Counted from the first letter of the stretch, positions 26,092 to 35,475 are shown. The stretch: DNA of 64,000 bases from Marinobacterium ramblicola (GCF_019084545.1 NZ_JAHREP010000023.1:21775-85774); one strand, 5' to 3'. Made by a program: numbers and translations. Notes: generated from the sequence alone by a model not told the origin.

Positions 26092-26165
26092 AAATGTACA
26101 CGCAGCGGGCGACAATAAACACAAAAGTACATTTTCTTGACACATCTGTACATTCCACCTAGGAT
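26092..26165 (+). promoter_or_regulatory. Promoter and operator repeats of the flavoprotein-etfBA operon
   Basis: TTGACA (26137-26142) and TAGGAT (26160-26165) are 17 bases apart, a good sigma-70 promoter. Half-sites AAATGTAC (26092), GTACATTT (26127) and GTACATTC (26148) form inverted and direct arrangements across it. There is no sigma-54 signal, so this operon is not under NifA control despite lying between nif blocks. Confidence 0.65.
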
Positions 26166-26242
26166 CAGTCCCATCAACCCGAACGACGTCCTGCAACACG
26201 AGACATCGGTCCAAACAACAGACATTGAGCCGGAGCCCGATC

Positions 26243-28294
26243 ATGTCCAATGACCCGCTTTTGCAGCCATACACAATCAAAAATCTGACCCTGCGCAATC
26301 GCATCATCATGACGGCCCACGAGCCCGCCTATCCCGAGGACGGCATGCCGAAGGGGCGCTACCGTGCCTACCATGTGGAGCGCGCCAAGGGTGGCGTTGC
26401 GATGACGATGACCGCGGGGTCGGCGGCGGTATCGAAAGACAGCCCTCCGGTGTTCAACAACCTGCTGGTCTACAAAGATGAAGTGGTACCCTGGATGAAG
26501 GACCTGACCGACGCCGTACACGAACAGGGCGCTGCGATCATGATTCAGCTCACTCACCTGGGCCGTCGTACACGCTGGGACAAGGGCAACTGGCTGCCGG
26601 TGGTATCGCCGTCACATCATCGTGAAGCGGCACATCGCGCCTTCCCGAAGAAGATGGAAGACTGGGATATCGAGCGCATCATCAAGGACTACGCCGATGC
26701 CGCCGAGCGGATGAAGGCCGGGGGCATGGATGGCATCGAGCTTCAGGCCTACGGCCACCTGATGGACCAGTTCTGGTCGCCGCTGACCAACGAGCTGGAC
26801 GGTCCCTACGGCGGCTCACTGGATAATCGCCTGCGTTTCACCTTCGATGTGCTCAGCGAGATCCGTAAACGCGTGGGTAACGACTTCATCGTCGGCATGC
26901 GCTACACCGGTGACGAGTTGCTGCCCAACGGCCTGACCCAGGAGGATGGCCTGGAGATCTCCCGCCGTCTGAAAGAGAGCGGCATGGTGGACTTCCTCAA
27001 TGTGGTGCGTGGTCACATCGACACCGATGCCGGTTTGACCGACACCATCCCGATCCAGGGGATGCAGAACAACCCGCACCTGGATTTCGCCGGCGAGATC
27101 CGCGCTGCCACCGACTTCCCGGTGTTCCATGCCGCGAAGATCTCCGATGTCGCCACCGCTCGCTATGCCGTCGCCTCGGGCAAGGTCGATCTGGTCGGCA
27201 TGACCCGTGCGCATATGACCGACCCGCATATCGTGCGCAAGATCATCGAGAAGCGCGAAGATGAGATTCGCCCCTGTGTCGGCGCCAACTACTGCCTGGA
27301 CCGTATCTACCAGGGCGGCTCCGCCTACTGCATCCACAACGCCGCAACCGGGCGTGAAGAGACGATGCCGCACGAGATCGCCAAGGCCGAGATACGCAAG
27401 AAGGTAGTGATCGTCGGTGCCGGTCCTGGCGGTCTTGAAGCCGCCCGTGTTGCCGGAGAGCGCGGCCATGAGGTGGTGGTGTTCGAAGCCGCGAACCAGC
27501 CCGGTGGTCAGATACGCCTGACGTCACAGAGTGAGCGGCGTCGCGAGATGATCTCGATCATCGACTGGCGCATGGCCCAGTGTGAACGCCTCGGCGTGCG
27601 CTTTCAGTTCAACACCTACGCAGAAAGTGAAGAGATCGAAGCGGAAAGCCCCGATGTGGTTGTCATCGCCACCGGCGGCCTCCCCCATACCGAGGTTTTG
27701 TCTCGCGGTAACGAACATGTGATCTCTACTTGGGAGATCATCTCCGGCGATGTGAAACCCGGTAAAAACGTCCTGGTTTATGACGATGCCGGCGACCACT
27801 CCGGACTGCAGGCCGCGGAGGTGATCGCCAAAACCGGCGCCAAGGTCGAGATCATGACGCCGGACCGCTCATTCGCTCCCGAGGTAATGGCGATGAACCT
27901 GGTGCCCTACATGCGCACCCTGCAGAAACTGGATACCCGCTTTACCGTGACCTATCGCCTGCAGTCGGTGGAGAAAACCGCGACAGGTCTCAAGGTCCAT
28001 ATCGGTAGCGACTATCTTGGCAACGGCGAGGGCGGCGTCGCCCAAGAACGCGAATTTGACCAAGTGGTGGTGAGCCACGGCGTGATTCCAATGGATGATC
28101 TGTATTTCGATTTGAAGCCGCACTCATCCAACCTGGGCGAGATATCCCACGATCAGCTGATCAACGGTACGCCGCAGTCCGTCGAGCGTAACCCAGAGGG
28201 CAAGTACCAGCTGTTCCGTATCGGCGATGCGGTGTCGGCCCGCAACACCCACGCCGCCATCTACGACGCACTGCGTCTGATGAAGGATATCTGA
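26243..28294 (+). CDS. Trimethylamine dehydrogenase/dimethylglycine demethylase-like flavoprotein
   Basis: 683 residues from ATG 26243 with a GGAG site; an upstream TTG at 26225 lacks one. An N-terminal old-yellow-enzyme FMN barrel (about 5-350) is followed by an Fe-S motif and a C-terminal FAD/NAD-type domain (VVIVGAGPGGLEAARVAGERGHEVVVFE). This is the layout of trimethylamine dehydrogenase, dimethylglycine demethylase DgcA and stachydrine demethylase. The Fe-S segment reads CVGANYC with a later Cys (AYCIHN), so the second Cys of the classical CxxCxxC is Ala. Adjacent etfBA provide the electron acceptor. An N-methylated amine or betaine is the likely substrate; DgcB is absent. Confidence 0.78.
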   Translation: MSNDPLLQPYTIKNLTLRNRIIMTAHEPAYPEDGMPKGRYRAYHVERAKGGVAMTMTAGSAAVSKDSPPVFNNLLVYKDEVVPWMKDLTDAVHEQGAAIMIQLTHLGRRTRWDKGNWLPVVSPSHHREAAHRAFPKKMEDWDIERIIKDYADAAERMKAGGMDGIELQAYGHLMDQFWSPLTNELDGPYGGSLDNRLRFTFDVLSEIRKRVGNDFIVGMRYTGDELLPNGLTQEDGLEISRRLKESGMVDFLNVVRGHIDTDAGLTDTIPIQGMQNNPHLDFAGEIRAATDFPVFHAAKISDVATARYAVASGKVDLVGMTRAHMTDPHIVRKIIEKREDEIRPCVGANYCLDRIYQGGSAYCIHNAATGREETMPHEIAKAEIRKKVVIVGAGPGGLEAARVAGERGHEVVVFEAANQPGGQIRLTSQSERRREMISIIDWRMAQCERLGVRFQFNTYAESEEIEAESPDVVVIATGGLPHTEVLSRGNEHVISTWEIISGDVKPGKNVLVYDDAGDHSGLQAAEVIAKTGAKVEIMTPDRSFAPEVMAMNLVPYMRTLQKLDTRFTVTYRLQSVEKTATGLKVHIGSDYLGNGEGGVAQEREFDQVVVSHGVIPMDDLYFDLKPHSSNLGEISHDQLINGTPQSVERNPEGKYQLFRIGDAVSARNTHAAIYDALRLMKDI

Positions 28295-28382
28295 ATCGCC
28301 GGCCGCTCTGACGTTAGTCCGAATGGCTAGCGAAAGATCTGGCGCCCCCTGAACACCCGGTTTTAGAGAGAAGTTTAAGCGC

Positions 28383-29147
28383 ATGAAAGTCTTAGTCACC
28401 GTTAAGCGTGTAGTCGATTACAACGTAAAAATCCGGGTCAAAAGTGACGGCTCCGGTGTCGAACTCAACAACGTCAAGATGTCCATCAACCCGTTCGACG
28501 AGATCGCCGTGGAGGAAGCGATTCGGCTTAAGGAAGCGGGCACCGCCTCCGAGGTCGTCGTGGTCTCGATAGGCACCAGTAAATCAGAGGAGACGCTGCG
28601 CAGCGCATTGGCCATGGGGGCCGACCGCGGCGTCCTGGTTGATACGGGCGACACTGCTGTCGAACCTCTGGCGGTGGCCAAGGTGTTGAAAAAGGTGGTC
28701 GAGCGGGAGGACCCTGGGCTGGTGATCCTGGGTAAACAGGCGATCGACGACGACTGCAACCAGACCGGACAGATGCTGGCGTCCCTGCTCGGCTGGGCGC
28801 AGGGCACCTTTGCCTCCGTCGTTGAGGTGGTCAGCGCGACCAGTGCCAGGGTGACCCGTGAGGTGGATGGAGGCCTGCAAAAGGTCTTGCTCAAGCTGCC
28901 CGCCATCGTCACCACGGACCTACGTTTGAACGAGCCGCGCTACGCCTCGCTGCCCAACATCATGAAGGCGAAGAAAAAGCCAGTCGACAAGCCGACGCTG
29001 GCGGACCTTGGGCTGAGCGAAGCCGATATCGCCCCACGACTGGAGGTGATTGAAACCCGTGCGCCGGAAACACGCACGGCGGGCATAAAAGTGGCCAGCG
29101 TCACCGAGCTGGTCGACAAACTGAAAAACGAAGCCGGCGTGCTTTAA
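28383..29147 (+). CDS. etfB: Electron transfer flavoprotein beta subunit
   Basis: 254 residues. [19 protein letters not shown] at the start, [33 protein letters not shown], and the ETF-beta signature near [31 protein letters not shown] (read in parts) identify the subunit. It forms the AMP/FAD-binding ETF dimer with EtfA. It follows the flavoprotein dehydrogenase by 88 bases. FixA is an alternative name for nif-linked versions, but no fixC or fixX is present. Confidence 0.92.
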   Translation: MKVLVTVKRVVDYNVKIRVKSDGSGVELNNVKMSINPFDEIAVEEAIRLKEAGTASEVVVVSIGTSKSEETLRSALAMGADRGVLVDTGDTAVEPLAVAKVLKKVVEREDPGLVILGKQAIDDDCNQTGQMLASLLGWAQGTFASVVEVVSATSARVTREVDGGLQKVLLKLPAIVTTDLRLNEPRYASLPNIMKAKKKPVDKPTLADLGLSEADIAPRLEVIETRAPETRTAGIKVASVTELVDKLKNEAGVL

Positions 29148-29162
29148 GCGGGAGGAAAGATC

Positions 29163-30089
29163 ATGACCACACTGTTAATCGCCGATCACGACAACACCCG
29201 CCTCTCCAGCCATACCGCGAAAGCGCTCACCGCCGCCTTGAAGCTGGGTGAGGTACACCTGCTGGTGGCCGGCCATGACGTTTCAGCGGTAGCCAATGAA
29301 GCGGTGCAGCTGGCAGGCGTCAGTAAGGTGCTGGTGGCTGACCACCCGGAGCTGGGCCATCAACTGGCCGAATCGATGGCCAACACGATACTGGCGCTGG
29401 CAAAGGATTACTCCGCCATCGTCGCAGCTGCAACCACGACCGGCAAAAACACCCTACCCCGGGTGGCGGCACAACTGGACGTAATGCAGCTGTCCGAGAT
29501 CATCGAGGTGGTGTCGGAAGATACCTTCAAACGTCCAATCTATGCGGGGAATGCTATTCAGACCGTGCGTTCCCACGAAGCGGTCAAGGTAATCACCGTT
29601 CGCACCGCCAGTTTCGATAGCACATCCAGGACAGGCTCGGCACCAATCGAGCGGATCGACGCGATGACCGGCGATAAGCTATCCGCCCATCTGGCCGATC
29701 AGCTATCGAAATCGGACCGCCCGGAGCTGGCGTCGGCAAAAGTGATCATTTCCGGCGGCCGTGCCCTCGGCTCTGCCGATAGGTTCAAAGAGGTGATTCT
29801 GCCGGTGGCTGACAAGCTGGGGGCAGCGGTGGGCGCGTCCCGGGCTGCCGTGGACGCGGGCTACGCCCCCAACGACTGGCAAGTAGGCCAGACAGGCAAG
29901 ATCGTTTCGCCCGAGCTGTATATCGCCTGCGGCATCTCCGGCGCGATTCAGCACCTGGCGGGGATGAAAGACTCAAAGGTGATCGTGGCGATCAACAGCG
30001 ATGAAGATGCACCGATCTTCCAGGTGGCGGATTACCAGCTGGTCGCCGATCTGTTCGAAGCACTACCGGAGTTGGAACGAAGTCTGTAA
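29163..30089 (+). CDS. etfA: Electron transfer flavoprotein alpha subunit
   Basis: 308 residues, the length of canonical EtfA. The C-terminal FAD domain is complete: KVIISGGRALGSADRF, GAAVGASRAAVDAGYAPNDWQVGQTGK, ELYIACGISGAIQHLAGM, VIVAINSDEDAPIFQVADY. It carries the FAD that relays electrons from the upstream dehydrogenase to ETF:quinone oxidoreductase. No ferredoxin-like N-terminal extension, unlike some FixB proteins. Last gene of the module. Confidence 0.94.
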   Translation: MTTLLIADHDNTRLSSHTAKALTAALKLGEVHLLVAGHDVSAVANEAVQLAGVSKVLVADHPELGHQLAESMANTILALAKDYSAIVAAATTTGKNTLPRVAAQLDVMQLSEIIEVVSEDTFKRPIYAGNAIQTVRSHEAVKVITVRTASFDSTSRTGSAPIERIDAMTGDKLSAHLADQLSKSDRPELASAKVIISGGRALGSADRFKEVILPVADKLGAAVGASRAAVDAGYAPNDWQVGQTGKIVSPELYIACGISGAIQHLAGMKDSKVIVAINSDEDAPIFQVADYQLVADLFEALPELERSL

Positions 30090-30093
30090 CTGC

Positions 30094-30120
30094 GACCAGG
30101 TGGCAGTTCGTCACCTGGTC
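30094..30120. terminator. Hairpin between convergent etfA and the LRV gene
   Basis: GACCAGGTG and CACCTGGTC form a perfect 9 bp stem around a 9-base loop. No T-run follows on either side, but the location between convergent operons suggests a terminator. Confidence 0.55.
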
Positions 30121-30153
30121 TGCTCGATAGCCCGCGTCTGCCGCTGCTGCGGT

Positions 30154-30903
30154 TCAGACGTCGGGCTCAGCCAGCCGTGACGCCACCAGATCCCGTACCT
30201 CCGGGTCCGGATCATCGACCAGCGCCTTCAGTGCCTCCAGCGGCGCATCCATGGCGGCGGCCAGGCGCACCGTCCAGTCATCGTCTTTCAGCATCGGCAC
30301 CACGGCTTCCCCCTCCAGACGGTCGGCAACGATGCGACGTACCTCCGCTTCGGGGTCGTGCATCATCAATCCCAGGCTGACTTCGGGCAGGCGTCTGGCC
30401 ACCAGTTTGCGTACCTGGCGATCGGGGTCGCGGATCATGCGGAACAGGCGCCCTTCCGGTAGGCGCTGGCAAACGTAGGCGCGCACCAGGTAGTCGGGAT
30501 CGTTGGCCAGTTTTTCCAGATGCTCGACCGGGATGCGGTCGGCGACGGTGATCCGCACCTCGCGATCCTCATCCTCGATCAGAGCCAGCAGCTTTTCGCG
30601 CGGCAGCCGGTAGGCCACCGCGCGGCGCACCGCCTCGTCAGGGTCTTTGATCAGTTTGTCCAGCGCGTCCAAAGGGGCATAGCGCACGGCGATGGCGCGA
30701 CGCTCCCAGAACGCATCCTGCAGGTAGTAGAGCGCCAGATGCGAATTGACTCGCAGAAAGCGGTCGATCTGCCGCCCGCTGTGTGCAGCGATACAGACAT
30801 CGCCGGGTATACAGCGGCCGGAGAGCAGCAGGTCGGCCTTGTAGCGGCAGAAGCGACAGTCGGCGACCGGTGTCAGGTCGCCTTTGTCAGGTTCATCTGT
30901 CAT
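30154..30903 (-). CDS. 4Fe-4S leucine-rich repeat variant (LRV) protein
   Basis: 249 residues from ATG 30903, which has a GGAGGTG site. The N-terminal [4Fe-4S] domain has Cys16, Cys19, Cys31 and Cys37. It is followed by about eight LRV repeats of 24 residues with the pattern DPDxxVRxxVAxRLP. The solenoid is the same type as the LRV protein of the Azotobacter nif region, whose function is unknown. The start overlaps the end of the preceding gene by 11 bases. Last gene of the nifHDKTY string. Confidence 0.9.
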   Translation of the reverse strand: MTDEPDKGDLTPVADCRFCRYKADLLLSGRCIPGDVCIAAHSGRQIDRFLRVNSHLALYYLQDAFWERRAIAVRYAPLDALDKLIKDPDEAVRRAVAYRLPREKLLALIEDEDREVRITVADRIPVEHLEKLANDPDYLVRAYVCQRLPEGRLFRMIRDPDRQVRKLVARRLPEVSLGLMMHDPEAEVRRIVADRLEGEAVVPMLKDDDWTVRLAAAMDAPLEALKALVDDPDPEVRDLVASRLAEPDV

Positions 30904-31168
30904 CCGGGAACACCTCCGCCAGCACGATGCCGGACGCGCTCTCGGCATCGTTGGACAGTTTCGAGCAGTGGTCGCTGGAGTTGACCAGGTAGAGGTTGAA
31001 GGTTTCGCGCTCGGTCCAGGGTATGGCGGTGGCGCCGATATCGTCCTCGAAACACCAGGTGAAGTGGTAATCGGGGTAGCGGCGGCGCAGCTCGGCGATC
31101 AACGCCTCATCCAATACCATGGTCGAAGCGAAATCGCAGATCTCGTTCAGGGTGGCTTCGGCGATCAT
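30893..31168 (-). CDS. Small conserved nif-cluster protein (DUF6129-like)
   Basis: 91 residues. MIAEATLNEICDFASTMVLD is followed by IAELRRRYPDYHFTWCFEDD and ETFNLYLVNSSDHCSKLS. I think it is the small protein regularly found next to nifY and LRV genes in gammaproteobacterial clusters, but the family name is from memory. It overlaps nifY by 4 bases and the LRV gene by 11. Function unknown. Confidence 0.7.
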   Translation of the reverse strand: MIAEATLNEICDFASTMVLDEALIAELRRRYPDYHFTWCFEDDIGATAIPWTERETFNLYLVNSSDHCSKLSNDAESASGIVLAEVFPDDR

Positions 31169-31881
31169 GCGTACTCCTCCTCGTCCTGGATAAAACGGAT
31201 ACGCTCTTCGGCCCCGAACCCCATCACCTTGGCCAGCCAGGGTGGCGGGTTGTTGCCGATAACGCCCTTGAGCTGATCCAGCAGCTCGGTCGCTTCACCG
31301 CCATCGGGCAGCTTGATCGGATGCAGACCGGCACGCACCACCTTGGCCGCCGCAGGGCCACCGATGGAGACGGTGTAGAGCAGCTGGCAATCCTCGATCA
31401 GGTTCGCACGGTAGATGTTCTTGTCCATCTCATCCGGTGCATGGCCGGCCTTGCGGATAGCGATCAGCCGTACCTCGGATTCGGACACCTGATAGACCAG
31501 AAAGCGGGCGCAGGAACCGAAATGGCCGTCGATCTGGGTATCGTGGTTCGACGCACACGCCACCCGTATCGAGCCGGGCATGTCACCCTCTGCATAGTCC
31601 TGCACCTCCGGCAGAGGCTCGGGCGCCTCGTCGGTTGGGACGCCTATCCCTCTCAATAGACTGACCGCCTGTTTCAGATAGGCGGTATCGATTTCGCCGA
31701 GTTCACCGTCGGCGGCGGCCTTGAGCCGGGTCACCTTCAGGCGGCCCAGTTTGGTCGGCGTAATGGGCAGGCCGAGCGCATCGACCAGAACCATCATCAA
31801 CCGTTTCGGATCGGTATCGGGAAGCGCCCGGGCGGCAAGCCCGATACGCAGAGCAACTTCGGGGGAAAGTGTGTCTGCCAT
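31165..31881 (-). CDS. nifY: NifY/NafY-type FeMo-cofactor-binding protein
   Basis: 238 residues. The N-terminal part (about 1-90) resembles the apo-nitrogenase-binding domain of NafY. The C-terminal part has the cofactor-binding fold: IRVACASNHDTQIDGHFGSCARFLVYQV with the HFGSC motif, then LLYTVSIGGPAAAKVVRAGL. It likely stabilises apo-dinitrogenase and hands over FeMo-cofactor. It sits 12 bases downstream of nifT. Confidence 0.88.
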   Translation of the reverse strand: MADTLSPEVALRIGLAARALPDTDPKRLMMVLVDALGLPITPTKLGRLKVTRLKAAADGELGEIDTAYLKQAVSLLRGIGVPTDEAPEPLPEVQDYAEGDMPGSIRVACASNHDTQIDGHFGSCARFLVYQVSESEVRLIAIRKAGHAPDEMDKNIYRANLIEDCQLLYTVSIGGPAAAKVVRAGLHPIKLPDGGEATELLDQLKGVIGNNPPPWLAKVMGFGAEERIRFIQDEEEYA

Positions 31882-31893
31882 GGCTCTACCCTC

Positions 31894-32103
31894 TTATCCG
31901 CGTTTGGCGCGCAGCGTAATCGGCAGCTTCGGCGGAGCATCCAGCGGATCGACGTAGTACTTGGTGCCGTCGGTCAGCTCGATGGTGCCGCCCCAGCTAT
32001 CCTCGGAGTTGAACTCGATCGATGCGATCTCGTCCTCCTGGTCTCGCTTGGCAACGTAGAGGGTCATTTTGCCCTCGTTGTGGCGGATCATTACGTTTGG
32101 CAT
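31894..32103 (-). CDS. nifT: Nitrogen fixation protein NifT/FixU
   Basis: 69 residues, full length for the family. MPNVMIRHNEGKMTLYVAKRD, then EDSWGGTIELTDGTKYYVDP is diagnostic. It follows nifK as in most diazotrophs. Its role is undefined and mutants often fix nitrogen normally. Confidence 0.92.
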   Translation of the reverse strand: MPNVMIRHNEGKMTLYVAKRDQEDEIASIEFNSEDSWGGTIELTDGTKYYVDPLDAPPKLPITLRAKRG

Positions 32104-32184
32104 GGACTACCTCGGCTTGCAGAGTGGGGAGAAAGCCGCTCATGCGCATCCATGCGCGCGCGGCACACCGTACGTCCTGTACAT

Positions 32185-32212
32185 AAACCGGGGCTGGTGC
32201 AAGCCCCGGTTT
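32185..32212 (-). terminator. Strong hairpin between nifK and nifT
   Basis: AAACCGGGGCT and AGCCCCGGTTT form an 11 bp perfect stem with loop GGTGCA. A short T-run is part of the stem. It probably ends most nifHDK transcripts and lets a fraction through to nifT and nifY. Confidence 0.7.
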
Positions 32213-32233
32213 CGATCAACCCAACCAGATCAC

Positions 32234-33805
32234 TTAACGAACCAGGTCGTAGTTGAAGTCGGTGGTCTGCATGCCGCGGGTATCGTCGTCGAGACGATCC
32301 AGGACAGCGTTGACGATGGTGGTCAGCATCTGCATGGCACCTTCGTAACCCAGGGTTGTCTGGCGATGCAGGTGGTGACGGTCGAAGATCGGGAAGCCCA
32401 GACGGATAAGCGGTACTTCGTGCGCCTTGCCCTTGTACAGCGTATCGCGCTGGATATCCTTGCCGTAGGAGTTACCGATCAGGAAGTCTGGCTTGTTGGT
32501 GAAGCACAGGGAGCGCATGTGCCACAGGTCCTTGCCGATATGCACTTCACAGCCGGCACCGTACGGAGAGGCTGCCAAAATCGCTTCCATCGCCTTCTTC
32601 CAGCGCTTGTTGGCGTGGTTGCAAAGGATATGGATCGGCTCGGCACCCAGCTCCAGCAGGAACTTGGTCAGGCCCATGACGAAGTCGGCATCGCCGTACA
32701 GGGCAAACTTCTTGCCATGCAGCCAGGTGTGGGAGTCGGTCATCATGTCGACCAGGCGACCACGTTCGGTCTCCAGCGCCTTGCTGATCGGCTTACCGGT
32801 GATCTCGGAGACCTTCATCAGCAGTTCGTCGGTCCACTCCAGACCCATCGGGATGTTCAACTTCGGCACTTCGTGGTTCCAAGTGTTCTTGGCGAACTTC
32901 TCGGTCTTCACGAGCTGCCAGGGCTGCAGCAGGATGGTGTTCAGAGCGTTCGGCGCATCCTTGATCTCGTCCATGGTAGTGCCGCCTTCATACATGCGGA
33001 ACTTGCCATCGGCCGGGGTATCCAGCACTTCAGACGGATCGGACAGCAGGCAAGCGTCTACGTCCATGTCGGCCATCATGCGCTTGATGACGCGGAAGTT
33101 ACCCAGGTAGGTTTCAAAGCCCGGAACGAAGTTCAGTTTGCCGTTGGAGCCGACAACCTTGTCTTCCATGTAGTTCAGGGTGAAGTAGCGTGCGATACCC
33201 TCGAACATGTTGTCCCAGCCGGTGGTGTGGCTGCCGACGAAGCTCGGAGTGTGCGCGAACGGTACCGGGTAGTCCTGCTCGACGTGACCCTCCTTCTTCG
33301 CGTTGTTGATGAACGCGTTCAGGTCGTCGCCGATAACCTCGGCCATACAGGTGGTCGACACGGCGATCATCTCGGGCTTGTACAGTGCCTTGGCGTTTTC
33401 CAGGCCATCGAACATGTTCTTCTGGCCACCGAATACCGCGGCATCTTCGGTCATGGAGTCTGAAACGGTTGCGATAGGCTCTTTGAAGTGACGGTTGAAG
33501 TAGGTACGGAAGTACGCCACACAACCCTGAGAACCGTGCACGTAAGGCAGGGTCTTCTCGAAGCCCAGTGAGCAGAGGACGGCGCCCAGCGGCTGACAAG
33601 CCTTGGCCGGGTTGACAGTCAGAGCTTCACGAGCGAAGTTCAGCTCCTGATACTCCTTGGTCGTAGTCCATTCAAAGACCTCATCGATTTTGGTCTGCGG
33701 ATGCTTCTCTTCGAAGTCGTCGCGCTTGCGGGCCAGCATATCCTGGTATTCATCTTCGAGGAACAGCGGATAGCTCGGCTTGATGTTATCAACTGACTGA
33801 CTCAT
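32234..33805 (-). CDS. nifK: Nitrogenase MoFe protein beta subunit
   Basis: 523 residues. P-cluster cysteines fall at Cys70, Cys95 and Cys153, the same numbers as in Azotobacter vinelandii. The N-terminus carries the long extension typical of group I Mo-nitrogenases (SQSVDNIKPSYPLFLEDEYQ). Forms the alpha2beta2 dinitrogenase with NifD. A hairpin lies in the 98-base gap after nifD. Confidence 0.98.
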   Translation of the reverse strand: MSQSVDNIKPSYPLFLEDEYQDMLARKRDDFEEKHPQTKIDEVFEWTTTKEYQELNFAREALTVNPAKACQPLGAVLCSLGFEKTLPYVHGSQGCVAYFRTYFNRHFKEPIATVSDSMTEDAAVFGGQKNMFDGLENAKALYKPEMIAVSTTCMAEVIGDDLNAFINNAKKEGHVEQDYPVPFAHTPSFVGSHTTGWDNMFEGIARYFTLNYMEDKVVGSNGKLNFVPGFETYLGNFRVIKRMMADMDVDACLLSDPSEVLDTPADGKFRMYEGGTTMDEIKDAPNALNTILLQPWQLVKTEKFAKNTWNHEVPKLNIPMGLEWTDELLMKVSEITGKPISKALETERGRLVDMMTDSHTWLHGKKFALYGDADFVMGLTKFLLELGAEPIHILCNHANKRWKKAMEAILAASPYGAGCEVHIGKDLWHMRSLCFTNKPDFLIGNSYGKDIQRDTLYKGKAHEVPLIRLGFPIFDRHHLHRQTTLGYEGAMQMLTTIVNAVLDRLDDDTRGMQTTDFNYDLVR

Positions 33806-33863
33806 TTCATTCTCTCCTCCCGCGCCACCAATCTGTGAACAAACGGGTCAAAGTGGGTAGTGG

Positions 33864-33889
33864 GGTTCACGACCGACGGGCCGTGAACC
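33864..33889 (-). other. Hairpin in the nifD-nifK gap
   Basis: GGTTCACG and CGTGAACC form an 8 bp stem around a 10-base loop. No T-run; a transcript-stabilising or processing element is the likely role. Confidence 0.5.
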
Positions 33890-33903
33890 ATCAGCAGCTT
33901 TAA

Positions 33904-35385
33904 TTAAGCGCTGGCAGCAACTGCGGCTTCTTCAGCGGCATCTGCTTTCCAAGGTGCCTGAATCTGCTTCCAGCACGGGTTGTTCAGGGTCATGTCCATA
34001 TCACGGGCAAAGATGGCGAAGCCGTCGTAACCGTGGTACGGGCCTGAGTAGTCCCAGCTGTGCATCTGACGGAAGGGGATACCCATCTTCTGGAAGATGT
34101 ACTTCTCTTTAACACCAGAGCCGATCAGGTCCGGCTTGATCTTCTTGACGAACTCTTCGAACTCGTAGCCAGTGACATCGTCGTAGATCAGGGTAGCGTT
34201 ACCCATCTCTTTGATGGTGCGGTCGTAGTCGTCGTTATGCGCGAACTCATAACCGGTACCGACCACTTCCATGCCCAGATCTTCGTAAGCGCCGATCACG
34301 TGACGCGGACGCAGACCACCGATGTACAGCATGACTTTCTTGCCTTCCAGCCGCGGACGGTACTTGGCGATTACGGAATCGTATTCAGCCTTGTACTTGG
34401 CGATCACCTCTTCCGCTTTCTTCTGGATAGACTCATCGAAGTGAGCGGCGATCTTGCGCAGAGACTCGTCGGTCTTGGTCGGGCCGAAGAAGTTGTACTC
34501 CATCCACGGGATGCCGTACTTCTCTTCCATGTGACGGGAGATGTAGTTCATCGAGCGGTAGCAGTGAACCAGGTTCAGCTTGACCTTCGGCGTCAGCTCC
34601 ATCTCAGAGATGGTGCCGTCACCGGACCACTGAGCCACAACGCGCAGACCCATCTCTTCCAGCAGGATACGGGAAGACCAGGCGTCACCACCGATGTTGT
34701 AGTCACCGATGATCGCAACGTCGTAAGGCGTCGTCTCGAAGCTGTTGTCGTCGTCACGCTTGTCCAGCGCCCAGTCGCGGATCGCATCGTTGGCGATGTG
34801 GTGACCCAGGGACTGGGACACACCGCGGAAACCTTCACAGCGAACCGGCACCACAGTCTTGCCGGTAGCCGCGGTAGATTTCTTGGCGACGGCCTCGATG
34901 TCGTCACCGATCAGACCGATCGGGCACTCGGACTGGATAGAGATACCCTTGTTCAGCGGGAACAGCTGCTCGATCTCTTCGATCAGCTTGGCCAGCTTCT
35001 TGTCGCCGCCGAATACGATGTCCTTCTCCTGGAAATCGGAGGTGAAGTTCATGGTGACGAAGGCGTTCACACCGGTGGTACCGATGTAGTAGTTACGACG
35101 GCCAGAGCGAGAGTACTGACCGCAGCCGACCGGACCGTGAGAGATGTGGATCATGTCCTTGATCGGACCCCAGACCACACCACGGGAACCCGCGTATGCA
35201 CAACCACGAATGGTCATCACACCCGGCAGGGATTTCTTGTTGGACGTGATGCACTTCTTGGACTGCTCGATCTCGTGATCGTTGGCGGTAAGGTGCTTGG
35301 CACGATCTTTCTTGGCTTTAGCAGGATAGACTTCAAGCACTTCGTTAATGAGCGCTTCGGTCTCTTCGCGTGACATGACAGACAT
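33904..35385 (-). CDS. nifD: Nitrogenase MoFe protein alpha subunit
   Basis: 493 residues. P-cluster ligands Cys62, Cys88 and Cys154, and FeMo-cofactor ligands Cys275 and His442, are all present at exactly the Azotobacter numbering. The [20 protein letters not shown] and [20 protein letters not shown] blocks flank the active site. It is a molybdenum-type enzyme; no vnf/anf delta subunit is present. Confidence 0.98.
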   Translation of the reverse strand: MSVMSREETEALINEVLEVYPAKAKKDRAKHLTANDHEIEQSKKCITSNKKSLPGVMTIRGCAYAGSRGVVWGPIKDMIHISHGPVGCGQYSRSGRRNYYIGTTGVNAFVTMNFTSDFQEKDIVFGGDKKLAKLIEEIEQLFPLNKGISIQSECPIGLIGDDIEAVAKKSTAATGKTVVPVRCEGFRGVSQSLGHHIANDAIRDWALDKRDDDNSFETTPYDVAIIGDYNIGGDAWSSRILLEEMGLRVVAQWSGDGTISEMELTPKVKLNLVHCYRSMNYISRHMEEKYGIPWMEYNFFGPTKTDESLRKIAAHFDESIQKKAEEVIAKYKAEYDSVIAKYRPRLEGKKVMLYIGGLRPRHVIGAYEDLGMEVVGTGYEFAHNDDYDRTIKEMGNATLIYDDVTGYEFEEFVKKIKPDLIGSGVKEKYIFQKMGIPFRQMHSWDYSGPYHGYDGFAIFARDMDMTLNNPCWKQIQAPWKADAAEEAAVAASA

Positions 35386-35446
35386 AACCTGTCTCCTTTA
35401 CATGTTGGGTTGCGAACAGAGGCTAATCTGCCCCATGTCCGTCCTC

Positions 35447-35475
35447 GGATGCGGCAGCCAACGGGCTGCCCATCC
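35447..35475 (-). other. Hairpin in the nifH-nifD gap
   Basis: GGATG-C-GGCAGCC pairs with GGCTGCC-CATCC, a 12 bp stem with one bulge and a 4-base loop. It lies just after nifH and is the kind of element that makes nifH mRNA more abundant than nifDK. Confidence 0.6.

Noticed and set aside
26137..26165. sigma-54 promoter for the flavoprotein-etfBA operon
   Set aside because: No GG-N10-GC element with proper context in the gap; a good TTGACA/TAGGAT pair is present instead.
28383..30089. etfBA as nitrogenase-specific fixAB
   Set aside because: No fixC or fixX, no NifA or sigma-54 signal, and the genes follow an ETF-linked flavoprotein dehydrogenase in one operon.
32069..35373. Long plus-strand ORFs (464 and 437 codons) opposite nifK and nifD
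   Set aside because: They are antisense shadows of high G+C coding genes; their translations show no family features while the opposite strand carries all nitrogenase ligands.
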